A stretch of 64,000 nucleotides of DNA. It comes from Mesorhizobium sp. AR07. GTDB taxonomy: Bacteria > Pseudomonadota > Alphaproteobacteria > Rhizobiales > Rhizobiaceae. Where the stretch lies: the NCBI RefSeq assembly GCF_024746815.1, contig NZ_CP080525.1, positions 1,922,001 to 1,986,000 on the forward strand, read 5' to 3'. The notes beneath the pieces are model-generated. The model saw only the letters and a program-made list of their open reading frames with translations. It ran no database searches and had not been told where the DNA came from. The number at the start of each line of letters is the position of its first letter. Position 1 is the first letter of the stretch. Below, in pieces: positions 8,479 through 17,325 of this stretch. The position numbers and the translations under genes were made by a program.

Positions 8479-9738
8479 TCAGGCCCGGCCATGGGAAACA
8501 CGCGAGCGGCGAGCCAGCGAGTCGACGATGACTGCGATGGCAAGCACGGCGCCTGTGATCATGTACCGAAGCGACGAGGACAGATCGAGCAGCGTCAAGC
8601 CGCTGGCGATAGACTGGATGACGATGATGCCGAGCAGCGCCGAATAGGCACTGCCGCGGCCGCCGAACAGGCTGGTGCCGCCGATGACGGCCGCCGCGAT
8701 GGCGTTGAGGTTGACGTCGCCGGTGCCGGCCTGCTGGCTGGCCGAGGCAAGGCGGGCCGCCGACAGCACGCCGCCGAAAGCGGCCAGCATCGAGCACAGC
8801 ACGAAGGCGCTGGAATAGATCAGCCGCACATTGATGCCGGCGCGCCTTGCCGCCTCGCGGTTGCCGCCGACCGCCGACATCGAGCGGCCCCACTTCGTCC
8901 GCGTCAGAGCATAATGCATGGCGATGACCATGCCGACGAACAGGCCGAACATCCACGGAATGCCACGCGCCTGGTTGAGATAGAAGACGATGAGTTCGAG
9001 AATGACGGTGATCACCACCGCCCGCGTGATCAGGCCACCGGTCGACGGCGCCGACAGATTGGCGGCGCGGCGCCGTGCAACGGTGCGCAGGCCGGTGACC
9101 AGCATGACGATGCCGGGCACGGCCGCCAGAGCGAACGACACAAATTTCGGCATCACCAGCAGCTGGCCGAAATTCACCAGGTTCGAGCCGTAAGGCAGGT
9201 TGATCGAGCCGGTCGAGCCGAGGATGTAGAGCTGCAGGCCAAGCACCGCCAGCAGGCCGGCCAGCGTCGAGACGAAACTCGGCATGCCGAGCCGGTTGAA
9301 CAGCAGCGCATAGAGCGCGCCGATGAAGCCGCCGACGGCGATCGCGGCGAGGATGGCGAGCGCCACCGGCCAGCCCTGGTTGACCCACAGCGTGCCGACC
9401 AGGGCCGAGGCAAAGCCGCTGATCGAGCCGACCGACAGGTCGATCTCGCCGACCATCAGCACGCAGACGATGCCAAGCGCGATGACGCCGACCGTGGAGG
9501 AATCGAACAGCAGATTGACCAGATTGCTGCTCGACAGGAAGATCGGATTGATGCTGGCAAACACCGTCCAGATGATGACCAGCCCGACGATGACCGGCAG
9601 CGAGCCGAGATCGCCCGAACGCACCCGGTCGAAGAACGCGCGGATGCTGCCGCCAAGCCCGGCCTCGTGCTTGACGCGCACATCGGCGCGGTCGAGCTGC
9701 GGCGGCACGGGGACTGCGTGTTCCACTTCGCGGCTCAT
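8479..9738 (-). CDS. sugar ABC transporter permease (XylH/RbsC type)
   Basis: The 419-residue inner-membrane permease has about ten hydrophobic segments and the BPD_transp_2 signature [10 protein letters not shown]. The later loop [15 protein letters not shown] is the second family hallmark. The length and the long cytoplasmic insert around residues 230-250 ([14 protein letters not shown]) match XylH-type permeases rather than short RbsC ones. The ATG at 9738 overlaps the ATPase stop by four bases (ATGA), so translation is coupled. It should form the channel for the sugar delivered by the binding protein at 10653-11723. Confidence 0.93.
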   Translation of the reverse strand: MSREVEHAVPVPPQLDRADVRVKHEAGLGGSIRAFFDRVRSGDLGSLPVIVGLVIIWTVFASINPIFLSSSNLVNLLFDSSTVGVIALGIVCVLMVGEIDLSVGSISGFASALVGTLWVNQGWPVALAILAAIAVGGFIGALYALLFNRLGMPSFVSTLAGLLAVLGLQLYILGSTGSINLPYGSNLVNFGQLLVMPKFVSFALAAVPGIVMLVTGLRTVARRRAANLSAPSTGGLITRAVVITVILELIVFYLNQARGIPWMFGLFVGMVIAMHYALTRTKWGRSMSAVGGNREAARRAGINVRLIYSSAFVLCSMLAAFGGVLSAARLASASQQAGTGDVNLNAIAAAVIGGTSLFGGRGSAYSALLGIIVIQSIASGLTLLDLSSSLRYMITGAVLAIAVIVDSLARRSRVSHGRA

Positions 9739-10556
9739 GGGCGTGGCTCCTGCGTTTGATCCTGCCTGGCTTGGCGGCGCTCGGCGCGCCGCGACACCGA
9801 ATTGTTCGAGGCGCCGGTGATGGCGCTGACCAGCTCCTGGTTCGAGGCTTCGGGGGTGAAAATGCCGTTGTTGCGGCCAAGCCGCAGCACGACGATACGG
9901 TCGGCCACCGCCCGCACATCCTCCATGTTGTGGCTGATGATGACGACGCCGAGGCCGCGGTCGCGTACCCGCTCGATCAAATTGAGCACTTCGGCGGTCT
10001 GCGCCACGCCTAGGGCCGCCGTCGGTTCGTCGAGCAGGATGAGCTTGGGTTCGAGCAGCAGCGAGCGGGCGATCGCCACCGTCTGGCGCTGGCCGCCCGA
10101 TAGCGACGCGACCACTTCGCGCACACTGGGGATGCGCGCCGACAGCTCGTTGAGCAGCGTCCAGGCGCGCACTTCCATCGCCACCTCGTCCAGCCGCAGC
10201 GGGTGGAGCTCGCGGCCGAGGAAGATGTTGGCGACGATGTCGAGGTTCTCGCACAGCGCCAGATCCTGGAACACGGTGGCGATGCCGAGCGTCAGCGCCG
10301 CACTCGGGTCGGCAAGCGCGACCTGCTTGCCGCGAAAGCTGATGGTGCCCGAGCTTGGCTGGTGCACCCCGGCCAGGATCTTGACCAGCGTCGACTTGCC
10401 GGCGCCATTGTCGCCGACCAGCGCCACCACCTCGCCGGCATGGACATCGAGATCGATGTCGGTGAGCGCCGAGACGGCGCCGAAATTCTTCGAAACGCCG
10501 CGCAGGCGGAGCACCAGCTCGCCTGTCGGAACCGGTCCGTCCGGGATATCGATCAT
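9735..10556 (-). CDS. sugar ABC transporter ATP-binding protein, single domain
   Basis: A single nucleotide-binding domain of 273 residues has Walker A GDNGAGKST, signature LSGGQRQTVAIARSL, Walker B LILLDEPTAAL and the switch His in IISHNM. Unlike RbsA/XylG, which carry two such domains, this one should work as a homodimer, as in the FrcA type of rhizobia. The ATG at 10556 is preferred; one at 10574 is the alternative and has a weaker ribosome site. It overlaps the permease start by four bases and lies about 100 bp after the binding-protein gene. Confidence 0.92.
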   Translation of the reverse strand: MIDIPDGPVPTGELVLRLRGVSKNFGAVSALTDIDLDVHAGEVVALVGDNGAGKSTLVKILAGVHQPSSGTISFRGKQVALADPSAALTLGIATVFQDLALCENLDIVANIFLGRELHPLRLDEVAMEVRAWTLLNELSARIPSVREVVASLSGGQRQTVAIARSLLLEPKLILLDEPTAALGVAQTAEVLNLIERVRDRGLGVVIISHNMEDVRAVADRIVVLRLGRNNGIFTPEASNQELVSAITGASNNSVSRRAERRQARQDQTQEPRP

Positions 10557-10652
10557 GCCTGGAACACCTTTCATAAGAACCGGTTCAAAAGCGGTGAGCG
10601 CTGCCTGGCCACCGCGCAGGCGACCAGGCAGCGGAGCGGGCAAAGGTCGCGG

Positions 10653-11723
10653 TCAGTTCCCGATGCCCAGTTTCTTGCAGCCTTCCGCGTAGCGATCGAC
10701 GCAGAGTTCGGCTGCGGTGTTGATCTTCTTGTCGATGATCTCGGCCTTCAGGTTTTCCTGCGTCACCACGGCCGGCGTGAACAGCTGCGATGGCGTGTCG
10801 TAGAGCGTCATCTCGGCCTTCGGCGTCTCCCCCGACAGCAGCTTCACGGCGATGTTGGCGGCGGCTGCCGCCACGATCTCGCTCGGCTTGGAGATGGTGT
10901 TGTACTGGTCGCCGGCGATGATCAGCTGCAAGGCTGCGATCGTCGCGTCATTGCCGGTCACCGGCGGCACCGGATCGACGCCGGCCGCCTTGAAGGCGGC
11001 GATGGCGCCACCACCGGTACCGTCATTGGCGGCAACGACGCCGAGGATTTTCGGGCCGAAGCGGGTGATCTGGCCGCCGGCCCATTGCTGCGCCTTCGGC
11101 GGCGCCCATTCCGGCGTGTCGTATTCGGCCAGGATCTGGTAGCCGCTGTTGTCGAGCCCTTCATGGATGCCCTTCTTGATCAGGCCGGCCGCCGCGTCGG
11201 TCGGCGAGCCGTTGATCTGCAAAACGCCGCCAGTGGCCGGATCGACCTTCAGCGCCTTCAGATGCGCGACCAGCGAGTCGGCGATCGCCTTGCCGATGCC
11301 TTCATTGTTGAACGAGACATAGAAATCGGCCGGCGCGGTCGGGATCGGCCGGTCATAGGCGATGACCTTGATGCCCTGGCTCTGCGCCAGCTTGACCAGC
11401 GAGGCGGCGGCGGTCGAGTCCACGGGATCGAGCACGATCGCCTTGGCGCCCTGCGAGATCACCGAGTTGAACTGCTGCTGCTGGCGCGAGGCATCGGCAT
11501 CGGCGTTCTGGTAAAGCACCTTGCAGCCTGGGCACAGCTTCTTCATCTCGGCGGCGAAGCCGGGAAAATCATGCTGTTCGTAGCGGGTCGAGGCCTGGTC
11601 GGGCATCAGGAAGGCGACAGTGGCGTCGGTGACCTCGGCGGCCCTGGCGATCGCGGCGGTGCCGGCCAGCAGCGACAGCGCAAGCGCTGCCATGCCGGCG
11701 GATTTGATTGAAAATTTGGTCAT
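10653..11723 (-). CDS. periplasmic sugar-binding protein of the first ABC importer
   Basis: The 356-residue protein starts with a Sec signal peptide (positively charged start, hydrophobic core, probable cleavage after ARA near residue 28). The mature part is a type I periplasmic binding protein with the peripla_BP_4 pattern: AFLMPDQ first strand, GAKAIVLDPVDSTAA hinge region, and GVVAANDGTGGGAI. Two Cys pairs near the ends (LCPGC and LCVDRYAEGC) could form disulfides, as in XylF-like proteins. It is first in the transport part of the operon and is expected to bind a pentose or pentitol. GGAGAAG precedes the start. Confidence 0.93.
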   Translation of the reverse strand: MTKFSIKSAGMAALALSLLAGTAAIARAAEVTDATVAFLMPDQASTRYEQHDFPGFAAEMKKLCPGCKVLYQNADADASRQQQQFNSVISQGAKAIVLDPVDSTAAASLVKLAQSQGIKVIAYDRPIPTAPADFYVSFNNEGIGKAIADSLVAHLKALKVDPATGGVLQINGSPTDAAAGLIKKGIHEGLDNSGYQILAEYDTPEWAPPKAQQWAGGQITRFGPKILGVVAANDGTGGGAIAAFKAAGVDPVPPVTGNDATIAALQLIIAGDQYNTISKPSEIVAAAAANIAVKLLSGETPKAEMTLYDTPSQLFTPAVVTQENLKAEIIDKKINTAAELCVDRYAEGCKKLGIGN

Positions 11724-11974
11724 TCGGTCTTCTCCGTTTCTGGATCTGGTTGTAAGAAGGTCGTTGACTGCTTTTGTCTGACGACGCGCCTCCGCCCTCG
11801 CCCCAACTGCAATTGGGAACCAGGGCCCGGCGCCGGCCTTTCAAGCCGCGCCGACATCCTCCGCTGAGGGAGGATTTTCGAGACAAGCGCTCTCCATCGC
11901 GGACCGCGTCATGCGGCCCACCTTGTCATGCGAAAAACTGTGGTTCCTCCCTTGGTTCCTCCCTGGCTCCTCCA
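11724..11974 (-). promoter_or_regulatory. probable promoter region of the polyol transport operon
   Basis: This 251-bp stretch lies between the AraC regulator and the binding-protein gene and holds no gene. It includes a CATCCTCCGC...GAGGGAGGAT-type imperfect inverted repeat (about 11848-11876). Next to the AraC stop there is a short tandem repeat of the unit TGGTTCCTCCCT, nearly three copies at 11941-11973. No clear -35/-10 pair was identified. Confidence 0.35.
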
Positions 11975-12859
11975 TTAAGCGGCTTTTCCCGCGTTGATGT
12001 TGTCGGCCAGCAGGCGCCTGAAACGCGAGGGCGGCATGCCCTTCTCCGCCAGGAACTGCCGGTTGAAATTGGACAGATTGTTGAAGCCGACCTCGTAGCA
12101 GATGTCGGTGATCGAGGCCTGCTCGTCGCTCATCAGGATCTGGCAGGCGAGGTTGATGCGCAGCCGCTTGACATATTGTACCAGCGACATGCCGGTGTGG
12201 CGGCGAAACGAGCGCGAGAAGGCGCCGGTCGACTGGCCGGCGATGGCTGCCAGGTCGGCTTCGTCGAACAGCTGCGTCAGGTTTTCCCTTATATAGGCGA
12301 GCGCCTTGTTCATGCCGGCGGTCATGTAGCCCGAGGGATCGGGCCGGTAGCTGGCGCTGGCCAAAAGCTGGAACTCCTGCGCACGGCTGAGCAGGCCTGA
12401 TATCATCATGAACAGCTCGATGCGGCGCACCCCTTGCGCCTGCATCATCTCTTCCATCAGCGGCGCCAGCTCCTTGCTGGTGCGGCTGGAAAACAGCACG
12501 CCGCGCCGCGATGCCTCGAGCAGAGGCGCGAGCCCGGCCAGCTCCGGCAGCACATGCATGGCGTCGCCGATGAAGCTTTCGGAAAACTGGATGATGCGGC
12601 CGCGCAGCGGGATGGACGTGTCCCTCGGGATATCGCTCACCCAATTGTGCGGCAGGTTGGGCCCGGTCAGCACCAGATTGCCCGGCTCGAACTCGCCGAT
12701 GAAGTCGCCGACGAAATAGCGGCCATTGGTGAAGATCACCTGGTGCAGTTCATATTCGGGATGGAAATGCCAGCGCACCGTGTGGAAGGGGTAGCCATGC
12801 GACCACGCCTTGAAGGACTCACCACGTCGTATCTGGACAACTTCCAGGTCCGGTTCCAT
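11975..12859 (-). CDS. AraC-family transcriptional regulator
   Basis: The 294-residue regulator has an N-terminal cupin sensor domain (HTVRWHFHPEYELHQV near residue 25, with the His pair typical of these cupins) and two C-terminal helix-turn-helix motifs, the second ending in SNFNRQFLAEKGMPPSRFR. Its position at the head of the polyol transport and catabolism genes on the same strand suggests it activates them in response to the sugar alcohol or a breakdown product. The ATG at 12859 has a strong GGGAGGAAA site seven bases away, so the upstream in-frame extension was rejected. Confidence 0.93.
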   Translation of the reverse strand: MEPDLEVVQIRRGESFKAWSHGYPFHTVRWHFHPEYELHQVIFTNGRYFVGDFIGEFEPGNLVLTGPNLPHNWVSDIPRDTSIPLRGRIIQFSESFIGDAMHVLPELAGLAPLLEASRRGVLFSSRTSKELAPLMEEMMQAQGVRRIELFMMISGLLSRAQEFQLLASASYRPDPSGYMTAGMNKALAYIRENLTQLFDEADLAAIAGQSTGAFSRSFRRHTGMSLVQYVKRLRINLACQILMSDEQASITDICYEVGFNNLSNFNRQFLAEKGMPPSRFRRLLADNINAGKAA

Positions 12860-13458
12860 GTCCGTTTCCTCCCGGGCCGGCACGGATCGTTGCCGCGTTC
12901 GGCCCACATTCCCTAAACCGGCCGAATTGGTTTCGGCTCTGCATTTCGGGACCACGCTACCGGCTCATGACTTGAGGCGCCACCACGATTCAGGGCAACG
13001 GATGATACTTTTTTGACCGACAGGGGATGCGAAGAAGCGATATTCGGGCAGGATGGGTCAGCTTTGCTGACACGCCGGCCGTGGTTCGGGGGTCAACAGC
13101 AAGTCCTGCCCGTACCCGTCAGAGTCCTTCCGGTCCGGATAGAAGCGGTCATGTTTGGGCGGACCGAGTCCCGCGTCGCCCTCACCCGAACCGCCATCCA
13201 CGCCCAGCCGGCGCATTCGAATCCACGTCATTCCGTTGAAAAGGTGGCCCGGCAAAGCGGCCGGCCATGCCGCGTCGGTCGGCCGGTCAGGGCCGATTTC
13301 GCATAATACCTTGGGGTTATGGTCGCCGTGCGCCGGCTAAGTCATGTTTCCTCTCATCTTCAAGAAATGCGAACGGAAGCCTGCGCGGAACAGTTCGATC
13401 TCAAGCCCGCCCTGGTCTCCGGAAAAAGCATCGGACACATCTTCCCGGAGGCGGAACA
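12860..13458. other. divergent intergenic region, about 600 bp, no gene seen
   Basis: No convincing coding sequence lies here. The region must hold the promoters of the AraC gene and of the PuuP-like permease. A perfect inverted repeat GTCAGC-TTT-GCTGAC is at 13057-13071. It could be a regulator site or a small hairpin; there is no T-run after it, so it is not a classic terminator. Confidence 0.4.
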
Positions 13459-14790
13459 ATGAAAGACACTGTCAAACTCGACCGCGCGCTCGGACTCTGG
13501 TCCGTCGTGCTCTTCGGACTGGCCTACATGACGCCGATGATCGTCTTCGGCACCTTTGGGGCGCTGGCGGCGACAAGCCAGGGCACCACCGCGATGGCTT
13601 ATCTCGTCGCGGCCGCGGCCATCCTTCTCACCGCCATCAGCTACGGCGTCATGGCGCGCGTCTATCCCGTCGCCGGCTCGGCCTATACCTATGCCCGCCG
13701 CTCGATCAACCCCAGCGTCGGCTTCCTCGTCGGCTGGGCGGTTCTGCTCGACTATTTCTTCTTGCCGATGGTGATCTGGCTGATCGGTGCCGCCTATCTC
13801 ACCTCGGCCTTTCCCGCGGTTCCCGCCTGGCTGTGGATCGTCGGCTTCATCGCGCTGACCACGCTGGTCAATGTCGTCGGCATCGCCTTCGCCAACCGCG
13901 TCAACTTCATCCTGATGCTGGTGCAGCTTGGCGTGCTCGTCGCCTTCCTGGTGCTGGCCGCCCGCTATGTGGTGGCGCTGAACGGCCCTGGCGGGCTCGT
14001 CTCTGTCACGCCCTTCTTCAAGAGCGGCGTGCCCTTCTCCGCCTCGGTCGCGGGTGCGGCAATAGCCGCTTATTCGTTTCTCGGCTTCGATGCGGTGTCG
14101 ACGCTGACCGAGGAGACCAGGGACGCGCGCCGCACCATGCCGAAGGCGATCCTGATCATCGCGCTCGCCGGCGGCCTGATCTTCATCGCCTCGGCCTATG
14201 TCACCCAGCTCGCCCATCCAGGCGCGGATTTCGTCTCGGTCGACGCCGCCGCCACCGAAATCGCCAAGGCCATCGGCGGCGACCTGTTCGTCACCATCTT
14301 CCTGGCGACGCTGGTCGTGGCGCAATTCACCTCCGGCCTTGCCGCGCAGGCCAGCGTCGGCCGGCTGCTCTACGCCATGGGGCGCGACACCGTGTTGCCG
14401 ACCTCGTTCTTCGGCAATCTGCATCCGAAATGGCACACGCCGATCCTCAACCTAATGCTGGTCGGCGCCGTCGGCCTCGCGGCACTGACCATGGACGTCA
14501 CCACCTCGACATCGTTCATCAATTTCGGCGCCTTCCTCGCCTTCACCGCCGTCAACGTCTCGGTGATCGCTCTCTATCTGAAGCGCGACCAGCAGGTCCG
14601 TCCGCTCGGCGTGCTGATCGGGCTGGTCGTCCCGGCGCTGGCGGCGGTCTGCGACCTCTTCCTGCTGTGGAATCTCGACGAGAACGCCAAGGTCCTCGGC
14701 CTTATCTGGCTAGCGGTCGGCGTCGTCTATCTCGCCTACCTGACCAGCTTCTTCCAGGTCGCGCCGCCGGAAATGGACTTCGCAGAGTGA
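13459..14790 (+). CDS. APC-family permease, PuuP putrescine-importer-like
   Basis: This inner-membrane transporter of 443 residues has twelve predicted membrane segments. Several stretches closely follow E. coli PuuP: LWSVVLFGLAYMTPMIVF at the start, GSAYTYARRSINPSVGF, FSFLGFDA-like AYSFLGFDAVSTLTEET, and GRDTVLPTSFFGNLHPKW. PuuP imports putrescine by proton symport, so a polyamine or amino acid is the likely substrate here. The ATG at 13459 has GGAGG upstream; the ORF extends further but without protein-like sequence. A convergent LuxR-type gene and an amidase lie downstream, which would fit use of an amide or amine as nitrogen source, though this is inference. Confidence 0.88.
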   Translation: MKDTVKLDRALGLWSVVLFGLAYMTPMIVFGTFGALAATSQGTTAMAYLVAAAAILLTAISYGVMARVYPVAGSAYTYARRSINPSVGFLVGWAVLLDYFFLPMVIWLIGAAYLTSAFPAVPAWLWIVGFIALTTLVNVVGIAFANRVNFILMLVQLGVLVAFLVLAARYVVALNGPGGLVSVTPFFKSGVPFSASVAGAAIAAYSFLGFDAVSTLTEETRDARRTMPKAILIIALAGGLIFIASAYVTQLAHPGADFVSVDAAATEIAKAIGGDLFVTIFLATLVVAQFTSGLAAQASVGRLLYAMGRDTVLPTSFFGNLHPKWHTPILNLMLVGAVGLAALTMDVTTSTSFINFGAFLAFTAVNVSVIALYLKRDQQVRPLGVLIGLVVPALAAVCDLFLLWNLDENAKVLGLIWLAVGVVYLAYLTSFFQVAPPEMDFAE

Positions 14791-14811
14791 CGCGGACTTG
14801 TTCCAAAGGGT

Positions 14812-14939
14812 GTTGAGATTCAGGTCAGGCCGAGTCGAAAACGACGGGTTCCGAGAACCGGAGCGGAGCGTACTTTTCGTACGTGAGCACCGGAAGCGCG
14901 GGAAACCGCCGTTTGCAGGCCGGCATCACCTGAATATCA
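14812..14939. repeat. structured intergenic repeat, copy 1 (inverted ends, nested stems)
   Basis: The element is bounded by GTTGAGATTCAGGT and a near-perfect inverse at the other end (ACCTGAATATCA). Inside are a long stem (AAACGACGGGTTCC pairing with GGAAACCGCCGTTT) and a central hairpin CGTAC-TTTTC-GTACG. A second copy is at 37966-38095. It sits between two convergent genes and ends exactly at the stop codon of the LuxR-type gene, so it may act as a two-way terminator. Confidence 0.85.
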
Positions 14940-15737
14940 GGCGAGGAACAGCCGGAACAGCTCCGCCTGGCTCGATATGGCCAGCTTGGAATAGATCTGC
15001 CGGCGATGCACCTTGACGGTGTTGGGCGACAGCGAAAGGACCGCGGCGAGCGAGAGGTTGGAATGCCCCTTGAGAACCAGAGTGACGATTTCAAGCTCGC
15101 GCCGGGTCAGCAACGGATGCTCGATCCTCGCCGTTGGGCCCGCGTTCTTGAGGTCAAGCGAGAGGCCAGGAGCATGAAACCAGTGTCGCGCCGCAAGCGC
15201 GCAGACGACCGGCGCGGCGGATCTGAACCGCTCCAGTTCGTCCACGGCAAAAAGCGGCGCCGTGCCGGTTCGCGACAGCGACAGAACACCGGCAAAGCCG
15301 CTTTCCAGCTTCAGCACGAAACCGATCTCGTCGACGATCTCGGTCGTAGCGTAATGCTGTCGATGATATTCGCTCTGCAGAAAATCGTCGGGCGCCAGCT
15401 CCCGCATCACGATCATGCGCTCGGTGCCGTCACTACGAACAGCGTCATAAAACGGGTCCAGCACGAAGGCACCGGCAAGGTAGCGGTCGACGATGATCGA
15501 GCGCGCGGCTACGATCTTCTCATTGTAAAGGTCGAAGGCGCGACCGCCCGGCGAATAGAGGAAACCGTTCATCATCTGGAAGGGCGCAAGCAGGCGCAGC
15601 GCCGCCGCCAGCGCATCGGGAAATCCGCGCGAGCCGATCGCGTTGGCCGCCGCGCCGAGGCTGGCATTCCAGGCATCGAAGGACGCATGCGAGCCGGCTT
15701 GTCTGGCTGCGGACTTCATCGAAACGGTAGACCTCAT
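14937..15737 (-). CDS. LuxR-type transcriptional regulator
   Basis: The 266-residue protein ends with a typical LuxR/FixJ helix-turn-helix (LTRRELEIVTLVLKGHSN...SPNTVKVHRRQIYSKLAI). The first 190 residues form an unassigned sensor region with a GAF/PAS-like composition. No receiver domain with a phosphoacceptor Asp is visible. It is divergent from the amidase gene, 122 bp apart, and so may control it. The first ATG (15737) has little ribosome-site support, and an ATG at 15719 is possible. Its stop codon coincides with the end of a structured repeat. Confidence 0.85.
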   Translation of the reverse strand: MRSTVSMKSAARQAGSHASFDAWNASLGAAANAIGSRGFPDALAAALRLLAPFQMMNGFLYSPGGRAFDLYNEKIVAARSIIVDRYLAGAFVLDPFYDAVRSDGTERMIVMRELAPDDFLQSEYHRQHYATTEIVDEIGFVLKLESGFAGVLSLSRTGTAPLFAVDELERFRSAAPVVCALAARHWFHAPGLSLDLKNAGPTARIEHPLLTRRELEIVTLVLKGHSNLSLAAVLSLSPNTVKVHRRQIYSKLAISSQAELFRLFLA

Positions 15738-15859
15738 GCTTGCGGCGTTGGCGAGATTGCGCAGGTGCGCCCGCGCGGCACAAGCACCTATTGCATGTCA
15801 CAGGTCCTTGCGGGAGGCGAAAACCGCCCGGCATCAAAGCACCCCCGGAGACCCGAACC

Positions 15860-17296
15860 ATGACCCATCCGCTGGACCTGACCGCCAGGGCGATCGCTGA
15901 CGGCATCCGCTCGGGTGCCTTCAGCGCCGAGACGGTCGTGGGCGAGTCCATCCGCCGCGCCAAGACGGTCAGCCAGACGCTCAATCCCTTCGCCGTCATC
16001 CGCGAGGAACAGGCACTGGAAGCGGCGTGCCAGGCCGACCTCGCCGTGGCGCGCGGCGAGGCGACCGGGCCGTTGCATGGGGTGCCGTTCGCGGCCAAGG
16101 ACCTGACGCCGACCGCCGGCGACCTGACGACGCTCGGTTCATGGACCCGTGGAACCTGGATACCGACGCAGACGGCGCTCTGCATCCGCCGCCTGCAAGC
16201 CGCCGGCGCCATCTTGATGGGCAAGACGACGACGCCGGAGTTTGCCTTTTCCAGCTTCACCAACAGCCCGCGTTGGGGCGTTACCCGCAATCCGTGGAAC
16301 CCGGAGCGCACCAGCGGCGGCTCTTCCGGGGGAGCTGGGGTCGCCGTGGCAACGGGCGTCGTGCCGTTCGCGGAAGGCACGGACATGGGCGGCTCGGTGC
16401 GCATTCCAGCTGCCTTCTGCGGTATCGTCGGATTGAAGCCCAGCCTCGGCCGCATCCCGATGACCATCCTGCCCAGCGTGTTCGACAACATCTCGCATTT
16501 CGGGCCGCTGGCGCGCAGCGTTGGAGACGCCGTCGCCTTCATGGAGACGGCGGCGGGCGGCAGCGACGAGGACATTGCCTCGCTGCCGATCGGATTCGAC
16601 GGTTCGGCGGCGCGGACCGGCGGGCTCGAAGGCAAGCGCTTCGCGCTATCGATCGACCTCGGCTATTACGCCATCGCGCCGCAGGTCGAAACGGTCATCC
16701 GGCAAGTGGTCGCCGAGATGCGCAAGGCTGGCGCCATCGTCGACGAAGTGCCGATGGGCTGGACGCGCGCCGTCAACGACGAATGGTTCGATCTCTGGTG
16801 CGTCTTCATGTCGGCCTTCTTTGGCGGCGAACTCACCGAGCATCGCCACCATATGGACCCGTCAATCGTGTCGATGATCGAACGCGGGCTGGCGATGAAC
16901 GCGACCGCCTACAAGCGGGTGGAGCTGCTGCGCACCGCGATGTGGCGGGACATGGCGCGGCTTTACGAACGCTACGATGCCCTGCTGTGCCCGACCTGCG
17001 CCATCACAGCACCTCCGGTGACCGAGACGGACGACGACTATGCCGCGACGCTGCCCGATGGCCGCTTCAAGGGGCTCGACCTGACCTGTCCCTTCAACAT
17101 GCTGCCGCAATTGCCGGCGCTGTCGCTGCCCGCCGGATTTGCCGCCGACGGGCTGCCGGTCGGCCTGCAGATCGTCGGGCGGCGCTTCGCCGACGAACAG
17201 GTGCTGTCCATGGCGGCGGCCGTGGAAGCGCGGCTGGCCGCCGCCGGCTTCAATACGCCACCGATGGAGGCAGCGGGCCGGTCGTTGGAACGTTGA
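15860..17296 (+). CDS. amidase (amidase signature family)
   Basis: The 478-residue enzyme carries the Ser-cisSer-Lys triad of the amidase signature family: Lys80 in PFAAKD, the cis-Ser region GGSSGGAG near 153-160, and the nucleophile Ser179 in GTDMGGSVR. Such enzymes hydrolyse aliphatic or aryl amides to acid and ammonia. They also include GatA of the aminoacyl-tRNA amidotransferase, but no gatB/gatC neighbours are present and the C-terminal half is unlike GatA. There is no signal peptide, so it is cytoplasmic. GGAG precedes the ATG at 15860. The nearby LuxR-type regulator and PuuP-like permease suggest a nitrogen-scavenging role. Confidence 0.9.
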   Translation: MTHPLDLTARAIADGIRSGAFSAETVVGESIRRAKTVSQTLNPFAVIREEQALEAACQADLAVARGEATGPLHGVPFAAKDLTPTAGDLTTLGSWTRGTWIPTQTALCIRRLQAAGAILMGKTTTPEFAFSSFTNSPRWGVTRNPWNPERTSGGSSGGAGVAVATGVVPFAEGTDMGGSVRIPAAFCGIVGLKPSLGRIPMTILPSVFDNISHFGPLARSVGDAVAFMETAAGGSDEDIASLPIGFDGSAARTGGLEGKRFALSIDLGYYAIAPQVETVIRQVVAEMRKAGAIVDEVPMGWTRAVNDEWFDLWCVFMSAFFGGELTEHRHHMDPSIVSMIERGLAMNATAYKRVELLRTAMWRDMARLYERYDALLCPTCAITAPPVTETDDDYAATLPDGRFKGLDLTCPFNMLPQLPALSLPAGFAADGLPVGLQIVGRRFADEQVLSMAAAVEARLAAAGFNTPPMEAAGRSLER

Positions 17297-17325
17297 AGGA
17301 GCGATGAGGCGTCATCGTCTCATCC

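Noticed and set aside
8455..9759. Long plus-strand frames opposite the ABC permease and several other genes
   Set aside because: They are highly charged, His/Asp/Arg-rich antisense shadows of GC-rich genes and carry no domains.
13205..13225. ATTCGAATCCACG considered as a tRNA T-arm
   Set aside because: No acceptor, D-arm or anticodon stem could be formed around it.
15860..17296. GatA subunit of the tRNA amidotransferase
   Set aside because: No gatB or gatC neighbour and the C-terminal half does not resemble GatA.
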